Source: an uncultured Prevotellaceae bacterium | GTDB taxonomy: Bacteria; Bacteroidota; Bacteroidia; Bacteroidales; Bacteroidaceae | NCBI GenBank assembly: GCA_946540735.1 | Contig: CAMNIN010000015.1 | Coordinates: 1 to 64,000 of the forward strand | Length of the DNA: 64,000 nt | Direction: 5' to 3' | Part shown: one piece after another, positions 24,094 through 30,683 of the stretch | How the letters are laid out: each line of letters opens with the position of its first letter | How positions within the stretch are numbered: the first letter of the stretch is position 1 | Program-made: the position numbers and the translations under genes | The notes under the pieces: model-generated | The model's database searches: none | What the model saw: the letters and a program-made list of their open reading frames with translations, nothing else | What the model was told of the DNA's origin: nothing

Positions 24094-25455
24094 CTATTTC
24101 AGTTGTTGATTGCAGGTGCCGCCATAGTCGATGCCCTCATGTGAGACGTTGAATCCCTCGAGAGTCAGTCGCGAGGCCTGCTCGACAAAAAGTCCATAGA
24201 CCTTGTCGCGCACGAAGCCCTCGCCCTTGCAAGGCCGTTTGTCATAGATACCGCTGGGATAGCTGGTGATCTTCTTGAGGTTAAGCGTCACATGGTCGAA
24301 ATGGATATCGCTGACTTTGTCGGGTGTGTCGCCCCCGATAAAGCATCCGTTCTCGCTTGTAGCGATGATATGGTTGAAGAAGATTCTCGACACCTGTCCG
24401 CAACGTCCTTCCACCTGTCCTTTCGGGAATCGCCAATTGGCATCCTTGTGGTTGCCATTTGCCCTGGGATAAGAGGTGACATAGATGGGTTCGGCCTTTC
24501 CCCACCACACATCCGACCAGAGTCGGCAGTCGAGGATGATATTAGAGAACACCACGTCGGTCACGGTGCCCTCATCACGGTTCTGGATACCCAGTCCGCG
24601 GTTGGAAGCCTTGATGATGCAATTGTCGAAGAGCACGTTGTAGATCGAGTCCATATTCTCACTACCTATTTTAATAGCGCACGAGCGGCTTGTCATCACG
24701 CAGTTGGTCACCACGATGTCATGGCAAGAGCCGTAGCGCTCTGTCTCACGTCGGTTTTTTAGACAGATGCAGTCATCACCGCTGGTGATCAAGCAGTTGG
24801 AGATACGCACGTTGCGTGAGTGGTCGATGTCGATGCCGTCGCCATTGCGTATTTTCAAGTTGTTGAGCAGGTTGATGCCGTCGATGACAGCCCCGTCGCA
24901 TCCCACGAGATGAAGCGTCCAGTAGGCACCATCGCGGATGGTAACATCCCTCACGGTAAGGTTTCTCACCCCATTGAGCGTGAGCACATGAGGTCTTGGG
25001 TCGAATGTCGTGACAGGTTTGAGCTCATAGGAGTCGTCCAGTTCGGCCCCCATAAATGCCACGCCATTGCCATGGATGGTGCCTTTACCAGTGATGGAGA
25101 TGTTTTGCGCATCATCGGCATAGAGCCACATCATGCCTTCCCCCTCATTCTTGCCGAAAGCGCTGAGGTGATAAATACGTTCATCAGGGTTAGCGAGCAG
25201 GACAGCTGTAGGTTCGATGTGTAAGTCGACATTTGACTTCAGCTGCACGGGGCCGGTCATAAAGGTATGTCCACCACGCAGGAGCACCTGTCCTCCCCCT
25301 TCGGAAGAACAACGGTCGATCGCACGCTGTAAAGCCACAGCATCGTCGGTCACGCCGTCGCCTTTGGCACCCATTTGGATGACATCATAAATATGCTGAG
25401 CCATTGCCATTCCAGCAACAAGCATCAGCGACACAGTCAGAAGCAGTTTCCTCAT
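24094..25455 (-). CDS. GH28-family pectinase with divergent active-site motifs
   Basis: A 453-residue exported right-handed beta-helix protein (signal peptide about 1-20). GH28 landmarks: VIQMGAKGDGVTDDAVALQRAID, GKGTIHGNG, NGDGIDID (204-211), ITSGDDCICLK (226-228 Gly-Asp-Asp). Where polygalacturonases have G-H-G and R-I-K, this protein has SRSCAIKIGSE (256-266) and SNRGLGIQNR (284-293), so the usual histidine and lysine are not in place. It may act on a different galacturonosyl or rhamnosyl linkage. It is the first gene of the GH28-SusC-SusD-GDPD operon, under the promoter at 25528-25558. Family assignment is firm; exact specificity is not. Confidence 0.87.
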   Translation of the reverse strand: MRKLLLTVSLMLVAGMAMAQHIYDVIQMGAKGDGVTDDAVALQRAIDRCSSEGGGQVLLRGGHTFMTGPVQLKSNVDLHIEPTAVLLANPDERIYHLSAFGKNEGEGMMWLYADDAQNISITGKGTIHGNGVAFMGAELDDSYELKPVTTFDPRPHVLTLNGVRNLTVRDVTIRDGAYWTLHLVGCDGAVIDGINLLNNLKIRNGDGIDIDHSRNVRISNCLITSGDDCICLKNRRETERYGSCHDIVVTNCVMTSRSCAIKIGSENMDSIYNVLFDNCIIKASNRGLGIQNRDEGTVTDVVFSNIILDCRLWSDVWWGKAEPIYVTSYPRANGNHKDANWRFPKGQVEGRCGQVSRIFFNHIIATSENGCFIGGDTPDKVSDIHFDHVTLNLKKITSYPSGIYDKRPCKGEGFVRDKVYGLFVEQASRLTLEGFNVSHEGIDYGGTCNQQLK

Positions 25456-25527
25456 GAATGGTTATTAGGTTGTTTCACATCAGATTTAAGCCTGCATTTC
25501 CAATACCTATGAAAGATAGTTCGGGCG

Positions 25528-25558
25528 CAAAAGTATCAAATTGTTTTGGATTACACAA
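25528..25558 (-). promoter_or_regulatory. Promoter of the GH28-SusC-SusD-GDPD operon
   Basis: On the minus strand TTG (25558-25556), a 20-bp spacer and TACTTTTG (25535-25528). The leader to the ATG at 25455 is about 65 nt. Confidence 0.75.
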
Positions 25559-25656
25559 CTTTTAACCTAAAAAAACCGCCAAAATAGTGAGAAAAAGGGG
25601 GTTGCAACCTATTGGGAGGGACATTTTTTCGTTTTCAGACTATTTTCTGTCTGCAA

Positions 25657-25731
25657 AAACAAAAAAAGAGGTTGGTGCAGGAAGCTACCAACCTCGAGGG
25701 GCGATTTCGAAACATCGAAATCATAAAAACA
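25657..25731 (-). ncRNA. Candidate small RNA (about 70-75 nt)
   Basis: A complete small transcription unit with no reading frame: promoter at 25768-25737, predicted start near 25731, a perfect 8-bp hairpin GATTTCGA-tgtt-TCGAAATC (25722-25703), and a second hairpin GAGGTTGGT / ACCAACCTC (25695-25668) followed by seven U. It is on the same strand as, and about 125 bp upstream of, the GH28-SusCD promoter. Several Bacteroides small RNAs lie next to polysaccharide loci, which makes a regulatory role plausible. Existence of the transcript is inferred. Confidence 0.5.
25660..25695 (-). terminator. Intrinsic terminator of the candidate small RNA
   Basis: 9-bp perfect stem (25695-25687 with 25676-25668), extendable by an inner G-C pair, then seven U at 25667-25661. 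No protein gene on this strand ends near it. Confidence 0.75.
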
Positions 25732-25736
25732 TGCTG

Positions 25737-25768
25737 CAAATATAAAATTCCAATTGTTAAAAAGCAAA
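25737..25768 (-). promoter_or_regulatory. Promoter of the candidate small RNA
   Basis: On the minus strand TTTG (25768-25765), a 20-bp spacer and TATATTTG (25744-25737), a full match to the Bacteroidetes consensus. Confidence 0.65.
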
Positions 25769-25846
25769 TTTTTAACGCTAAATATAGCTTTTTTAACATT
25801 TGGGGCAAGGGGGGGTAATTGCTCTGCACCTAAGTGTGCATAGAAT

Positions 25847-25914
25847 ATCGGGCGGATCTGCCGCTTTTAGTTCGGGCGGATTTGCATTCGTTCGGGCGGA
25901 TTTGTAATCCGCAC
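25847..25914. repeat. Short repeats leading into the 56-bp array
   Basis: The motif tcgggcggat occurs three times (25848, 25872, 25892); the last two are contiguous 20-bp units. The last copy runs into GC-GGATT-tgt-AATCC-GC (25898-25910), the same GGATT-N3-AATCC palindrome found in the following array. Confidence 0.75.
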
Positions 25915-26138
25915 GCATTGAGTATCGGCATTTGCTATGCGCTTTTAGCGGATTAAAAATCCTGATACCCGCATTGAGTATCGGCATTTGAAATGCGCTT
26001 TTAGCGGATTAAAAATCCTGATACTCGCATTGAGTATCGGCATTTGAAATGCGCTTTTAGCGGATTAAAAATCCTGATACTCGCATTGAGTATCGGCATT
26101 TGCTATGCGCTTTTAGCGGATTAAAAATCCTGATACTC
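25915..26138. repeat. Four tandem 56-bp units with nested palindromes
   Basis: Exact 56-bp periodicity (starts at 25915, 25971, 26027, 26083) with no spacers. Each unit has an outer pair GAGTATC / GATACTC (one mismatch in the first unit) enclosing two inner palindromes: GCATTT-g-AAATGC (GCAT..ATGC in units 1 and 4) and GGATT-aaa-AATCC. A single strand can therefore fold as a three-way junction. Adjacent units also pair as GATACTC-gcatt-GAGTATC. No coding frame is kept since 56 is not a multiple of 3. Confidence 0.9.
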
Positions 26139-26142
26139 AGAG

Positions 26143-26274
26143 CATCGGGATTACAAATCCCGATGAACAACGACAAATCCCGATGAACGACGGCAAATCC
26201 CGATGAACAACGAAACATTCCGATGAACGGCGAAAAATTCCGATGAACGGCGAAAAATTCCGATGAACGTTAGC
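26143..26274. repeat. Six tandem 20-bp units, first within a perfect hairpin
   Basis: Units on the pattern AAAT(C/T)CCGATGAACRRCGRM start at 26155, 26175, 26195, 26215, 26235 and 26255. The first lies in the perfect inverted repeat CATCGGGATT-aca-AATCCCGATG (26143-26165), which again contains GGATT-N3-AATCC. The later copies drift from AATCCCG to AATTCCG and can no longer form that palindrome. Confidence 0.88.
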
Positions 26275-26359
26275 TGGGAAAATGGGAGGCGGAGCTGTTA
26301 CGTCTGAGGAGGGAATCATATTTTTCCTTCATTTTCATACCAGCTCTCGTTTTTTTTCT

Positions 26360-26367
26360 TAATTTTG
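26360..26367 (+). promoter_or_regulatory. Promoter -7 element of the small secreted protein gene
   Basis: TAATTTTG matches the Bacteroidetes -7 consensus, 54 bp before the ATG at 26421. No clear -33 TTG. Confidence 0.5.
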
Positions 26368-26420
26368 TGCAGGGAAAAAATTTTTCAAGTAACGTATTAT
26401 AATATAATGTGGAGAATCTT

Positions 26421-26843
26421 ATGAAGAAAATATTATTGATCGTAGCCCTGGCACTGCTCACCGTGCCCCAAGCGACAGGAAGTTACTGGAAATCGACTGC
26501 AGCGGAAACCGCGCTGATGCAGCAAGGAGGCATCAGGTATCATCTGAACGGCAGGATCAGCACCATCGACCATGTCAAACTGGTGCTCAAGGGGAAAACC
26601 GGGACGTTGTCGTATAAGATGAACGGCAAGCGCATTGTCAGCAACATCGTGATAGACCTGGAAGCCTCAACATTCGACAAAGACGGCATCGGTCACATCG
26701 AGCTCAAGAGCTATACGCCTCAAGGGAAGCTCAAAGGGCGCTTTATCGGAGATTCTGACTTCGCAGAATGCGGATATCTCTATGTAGGGAAGTTCGTCAA
26801 CGTGAACGGTTCTTCGACCGAGTTTCTTTTCACGGAATTGTAG
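26421..26843 (+). CDS. Small secreted protein of unknown function
   Basis: 140 residues from the ATG at 26421; an upstream in-frame GTG at 26409 is less likely because the later ATG gives a standard signal peptide (MKKILLIVALALLTVPQATG). The mature part, about 120 residues, is beta-rich: YHLNGRISTIDHVKLVLKGKTGTLSYKMNGKRIVSNIVIDLEAS, HIELKSYTPQGKLKGRFIGD, ending GSSTEFLFTEL. It resembles no family I can name; the pattern suggests a lipocalin-like or beta-sandwich fold. It is monocistronic, with a -7-like element upstream and a long hairpin downstream. Confidence 0.7.
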   Translation: MKKILLIVALALLTVPQATGSYWKSTAAETALMQQGGIRYHLNGRISTIDHVKLVLKGKTGTLSYKMNGKRIVSNIVIDLEASTFDKDGIGHIELKSYTPQGKLKGRFIGDSDFAECGYLYVGKFVNVNGSSTEFLFTEL

Positions 26844-26852
26844 CCACCTTCT

Positions 26853-26894
26853 TACACGCCCTTTGGATTAGTTCTCAAATCCAAGGGGCGTGTA
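26853..26894 (+). terminator. Long hairpin, probable terminator
   Basis: 16-bp stem TACACGCCCTTTGGAT (26853-26868) / ATCCAAGGGGCGTGTA (26879-26894) with one G-T pair and a 10-nt loop. No strong U-tract follows, so it may stabilise the 3' end rather than terminate alone. Confidence 0.55.
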
Positions 26895-27018
26895 GTTTCG
26901 AGGAGAGCACTTCACCCCTGTTTTTATGGGCATTGCGACAGTTATGACGCTATTTTGCCGATTTGACGCAATACAGGTGTGCGTGTCGCATCGGTTTTTT
27001 AAAAAAACGAGTGTTTTT

Positions 27019-27049
27019 TTGCTTGCCAACCAAACTTGGGCTAATTTTG
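27019..27049 (+). promoter_or_regulatory. Promoter of the outer-membrane protein gene
   Basis: TTG 27019-27021, 20-bp spacer, TAATTTTG 27042-27049; 50 bp before the ATG at 27100. Confidence 0.75.
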
Positions 27050-27099
27050 CATCGTAATCAGAAACAAAACGGAAACAAATAATAATAAAAATAAAAAAC

Positions 27100-27798
27100 A
27101 TGAAGACAATGAAAACAATGAAGACTTTGAAATCACTGATGGCCGCCGCTATCATCCTTTGCACCGCAAATGCAAACGCCCAGACACAAAAGTACTACAA
27201 CACGAAGAACGAGGTAGCCATCACCGTCGGCACAGGCACCAACTCCCAGCTCTTCGACGCACTCTCTAACCTCGGCAGTGTCATGGGCTCTGTCCTCATA
27301 ACAGGCATGGCCACAGGCGGACATTACGTCGGTTACACCACATATGATGACAAGTCCTATCTCCCGCCAATCTCCGTGGAGTACTTCCACCACCTCAACG
27401 AGTGCGTCAGCATCGGTGCCATCGCAGCGCTGAACAGCTACAGCAGCGACATGTATTGCACATGGGAGAGCAACAGCGGCGAAAAGAAGGAGGAAAAAGT
27501 AGGAAAAGCAACGAAAAATTTCGTTTCGTTCTTACCCGCCGCCAAATTTGACTGGCTGCGCAAGAAGAACTTCGGCATGTACTCCAAGATCGGCGCCGGT
27601 TTCACCTACATGCACGAGAAACAGGTGCAGAACAATCAGGACGAAGACAAAGAGGTGAACAGCGATAATGAGTTCTTCTTCACCTTCCAAGCCTCACTGA
27701 TCGGTATAGAGGTCGGATCGGAGAAAATCAGGGGATTCGCTGAGCTCGGCGTCGGTGAGCAAGGTATCGCCCTCGCCGGTATACGCTACAAGTTCTAA
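27100..27798 (+). CDS. Outer-membrane beta-barrel protein, unassigned
   Basis: 232 residues with a signal peptide (MKTLKSLMAAAIILCTANANAQ; three in-frame ATGs at 27100, 27112 and 27121 could start it). Alternating beta strands (NEVAITVGTG, PPISVEYFHHLNECVSIGAIAALNSYSS, FVSFLPAAKFDWLRKKNFGMYSKIGAGFTYMHEKQ) and a C-terminal strand ending GIALAGIRYKF with terminal Phe point to a small 8-stranded barrel. The acidic stretch NNQDEDKEVNSDNE would be an external loop. Function unknown. Own promoter and strong terminator, so monocistronic. Confidence 0.75.
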   Translation: MKTMKTMKTLKSLMAAAIILCTANANAQTQKYYNTKNEVAITVGTGTNSQLFDALSNLGSVMGSVLITGMATGGHYVGYTTYDDKSYLPPISVEYFHHLNECVSIGAIAALNSYSSDMYCTWESNSGEKKEEKVGKATKNFVSFLPAAKFDWLRKKNFGMYSKIGAGFTYMHEKQVQNNQDEDKEVNSDNEFFFTFQASLIGIEVGSEKIRGFAELGVGEQGIALAGIRYKF

Positions 27799-27831
27799 AC
27801 ATCAATACAAGTTTTTACCTTTCTTTCAACC

Positions 27832-27872
27832 CCTCCTTGGATTTTGAAGACAATCCAAGGAGGTTTGTTTTT
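27832..27872 (+). terminator. Intrinsic terminator
   Basis: Perfect 12-bp stem CCTCCTTGGATT (27832-27843) / AATCCAAGGAGG (27852-27863), then TTTGTTTTT. Confidence 0.9.
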
Positions 27873-28012
27873 ACCGTATTCTCCTCAAAAGGGCTGTCGG
27901 TACACCATAAGTGAAAAAGTATATCCCCCGATGCCACAAGACAAATATGCAGCCGACGAACAGGGAAGTGCTATTTTCCTGCATATTATTTCCTGCTTTC
28001 ATTTTTTTTGGG

Positions 28013-28020
28013 TATATTTG
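28013..28020 (+). promoter_or_regulatory. Promoter -7 element of the GH28-GH105/PL1 unit
   Basis: TATATTTG fits the consensus; the -33 box is poor. It lies 52 bp before the ATG at 28073, supporting that start. Confidence 0.6.
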
Positions 28021-28072
28021 CAGGGAATTTCCATCAACAAACTACTACGACAATCAACAATACCCAAATCAT

Positions 28073-30670
28073 ATGAGACAAGTCATCTTTTCAATTCTCT
28101 GTCTGCTGTTCCCATGCTCACTTCTTGCCCAGGGCTGGGACACCGACTATGCCAACATCGAAAAAAGCATCCGCAAAGTGCAGTTTCCCGACAAGCGTTT
28201 CGACATCACCAAATATGGTGCATCACTGAAAGCTACACCCGCCAAGAACCAGAAAGCCATCAACAAAGCCATCGAAGCCTGTTCGAAGGCAGGCGGCGGC
28301 AAGGTCATCATCCCCGCTGGTGTGTGGAAGACCGGAGCCATCCGTCTGAAGAGCCATGTCAACCTGGTGGTGGAGAAAGACGCCACCCTACTCTTCGACT
28401 TCGACACCTCGCTCTACCCGATGGTCCTCACACGCTGGGAAGGCATCGACTGCTACAACTACTCCCCCTGCATCTATGCCTATGGCGAGACCGACGTTGC
28501 CATCACCGGAGCTGGCACCATCGACGGCAACGGCAGCAACGACACCTGGTGGAAGATGTGCGGCAAGGACACCTATGGATGGACTCCGCAGCTCACCGAG
28601 CACCAGAAAGAGACCCGTCTGCAACTGCTCCGCATGTCGGAAGACGGTGTGGACGTAGAGAACCGCAAGTTCGGCCAGGGCAAAGGTCTGCGTCCTCAGC
28701 TCATCAACCTTTACAAATGCGACGGCATCCTGATTGAGGACGTCACTCTGCTGCGCTCCCCCTTCTGGGTGATCCACCCTCTGCTGAGCAACGACATCAC
28801 CGTTCGCGGCGTGAAAATCTGGAATGAAGGTCCCAACGGCGACGGTTGCGACCCCGAGTCGTGCGACCGGGTGCTGATCGAGAACTGCATTTTCCACACC
28901 GGCGATGACTGTATCGCTATCAAGAGCGGTCGCAACGTCGACGGCCGCAAATGGAACATCCCCAGCCAGAACATCATCGTCAGGAATTGTGAGATGCAAG
29001 ACGGGCACGGCGGCGTAGTCATCGGGTCGGAGATCTCCGGCGGCTGCAAGAACGTCTATGTGGAGCACTGCAAGATGGACTCCCCCAACCTCGACCGTGT
29101 GCTCCGCATCAAGACCAACTCCTGCCGCGGCGGCATCATCGAGAACATCTTCATGCGCAAAGTGGAAGTGGGGCAATGCCGTGAGACCGTGATGCGCATC
29201 AACCTCAACTACGAGCCGAAAGAGAACTGTTGCCGCGGTTTCAACCCGACCGTCAGGAATGTATACATGGAGGACGTTACCTGCAAGAAGAGCAAATACG
29301 GTCTGCTGCTCAACGGGCTTGACGATGCCGACAACATCTATAACATCCACGTGAAGAACTGCCGTTTCGACGGTGTGCAGGATGTCGGTCTCAAGCGCAC
29401 AGGCAAGAGCCACGACCTGCACCTCGACCAGGTTTTCGTCAATGGTTCGCTGCTGCTCGCAGAAGCGCCCTACAAGAACTACAGCGAATGGATGACCTAT
29501 TCGGAGATGCAGCGTGTGCCCAAGTCCTATCTGCTCGACTTCTCGAACAAGCCCAAATGGAGCTACGTGATGGGCATCGAACTGGAAGCCATGCTTGACA
29601 CCTACCTGAAATACGGAGGCCAGAAGATCATGGACTACTGCCAGGAATACACCGACACGATGATTGACGCCAAAGGAGTCATCCGCGGCTACAACCTGCT
29701 TGACTACAACCTCGACAACATCCGTACAGGCCATTTCGTGACCCGCATGTACCAGCTCAAGCCCGAGGCCAAGAACCTGCTGGCCATGCAGACCATGATG
29801 AAACAACTCGACAAGCAGCCCCGCACTGTGGCCGACAAAGTATACTGGCACAAGGCCATCTACGCCTACCAGGTGTGGCTCGACGGCATTTTCATGGGTC
29901 TGCCCTACCGCGCCCTGACCGCCAAGACCCTTCTGAAGCCCAAGAAGGCCACGAAGATCTATGACGACGCCGTGAACCAGATCAGCATCACCTACAACCG
30001 CACCCTCGACCCCAAGACCGGGCTCAACCGTCACGCCTACGACGAGAACCGCAACATGTTCTGGGCCGACAAGGAGACTGGTCTCAGCCAGCACTGCTGG
30101 GGCCGCGCGCAGGGATGGTATACGATGGCCCTCATCGAACTGCTCGACGCCCTGCCCGAGGACTATGCCCGCCGCGGCGAAGTCATCGAACTGCTCCGCA
30201 AAGATCTCGACGCCGTGATCAAATGGCAGGACAAGAAAACCGGCGTATGGTACCAAGTGATGGACGCACCAGACCGGGAAGGCAACTACCTGGAGTCGAC
30301 CTGTTCGTCGATGTTCGCCTATGTCCTGCTGAAAGCATACCGCAAAGGCTACCTCGGCGAGAAATACCGCAAAGCCGGCGAGAAAGCCTACCAAGGCATC
30401 CTCGACCATTTTATCCGCGTGAACGCCGACAAGACCATATCGCTCACCTCCTGCTGTTCGGTAGCCGGTCTGGGACCGGGCGTCAGCCCCGAAGTGGAAG
30501 CCGCCCTGAAGAAGATCAACCCCAAAGCCACGGCCAAGGAGAACAAGAGACGTGACGGCAGTTACGGCTACTACCTCAGCGAGCCCATACGTGACAACGA
30601 CGCCAAAGGAGTCGGTCCGTTTATCTGGGCCTCTCTTGAGATGGAGCAGTTGAAGAGCACAAACCCATAA
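28073..30670 (+). CDS. GH28-GH105 fusion: polygalacturonase + unsaturated galacturonyl hydrolase
   Basis: 865 residues from the ATG at 28073, chosen because it gives a signal peptide (ending SLLAQG) and lies just after the promoter. Residues about 40-480 are GH28 with all four motifs: NGDGCDPE (255-262), TGDDCIAIK (277-284), DGHGGVVIGSE (310-320) and RIK (345-347). Residues about 510-860 are GH105 (YteR-like alpha/alpha barrel): YNLDNIRTGHFVTRMYQL, YWHKAIYAYQVWLDGIFMGLPYRA, LSQHCWGRAQGWYTMALIELLDALP, ESTCSSMFAYVLLKAY. GH28 would cut galacturonan and GH105 would remove the unsaturated uronate ends left by pectate lyases. The PL1 gene follows after 13 bp, in the same unit. Confidence 0.93.
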   Translation: MRQVIFSILCLLFPCSLLAQGWDTDYANIEKSIRKVQFPDKRFDITKYGASLKATPAKNQKAINKAIEACSKAGGGKVIIPAGVWKTGAIRLKSHVNLVVEKDATLLFDFDTSLYPMVLTRWEGIDCYNYSPCIYAYGETDVAITGAGTIDGNGSNDTWWKMCGKDTYGWTPQLTEHQKETRLQLLRMSEDGVDVENRKFGQGKGLRPQLINLYKCDGILIEDVTLLRSPFWVIHPLLSNDITVRGVKIWNEGPNGDGCDPESCDRVLIENCIFHTGDDCIAIKSGRNVDGRKWNIPSQNIIVRNCEMQDGHGGVVIGSEISGGCKNVYVEHCKMDSPNLDRVLRIKTNSCRGGIIENIFMRKVEVGQCRETVMRINLNYEPKENCCRGFNPTVRNVYMEDVTCKKSKYGLLLNGLDDADNIYNIHVKNCRFDGVQDVGLKRTGKSHDLHLDQVFVNGSLLLAEAPYKNYSEWMTYSEMQRVPKSYLLDFSNKPKWSYVMGIELEAMLDTYLKYGGQKIMDYCQEYTDTMIDAKGVIRGYNLLDYNLDNIRTGHFVTRMYQLKPEAKNLLAMQTMMKQLDKQPRTVADKVYWHKAIYAYQVWLDGIFMGLPYRALTAKTLLKPKKATKIYDDAVNQISITYNRTLDPKTGLNRHAYDENRNMFWADKETGLSQHCWGRAQGWYTMALIELLDALPEDYARRGEVIELLRKDLDAVIKWQDKKTGVWYQVMDAPDREGNYLESTCSSMFAYVLLKAYRKGYLGEKYRKAGEKAYQGILDHFIRVNADKTISLTSCCSVAGLGPGVSPEVEAALKKINPKATAKENKRRDGSYGYYLSEPIRDNDAKGVGPFIWASLEMEQLKSTNP

Positions 30671-30683
30671 TTCCAGGAAAAAC

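Noticed and set aside
25612..25818. Plus-strand 68-codon frame across the small-RNA region
   Set aside because: Very A/T-rich, crosses two terminator/promoter elements of the other strand and has no start signal.
25847..26274. CRISPR array
   Set aside because: Units are contiguous, 56 bp or 20 bp, with no variable spacers and no cas genes nearby.
26137..26319. Minus-strand reading frame of 60 codons over the 20-bp array
   Set aside because: Repeat length is not a multiple of three, composition is repetitive and there is no start context; it is a by-product of the repeats.
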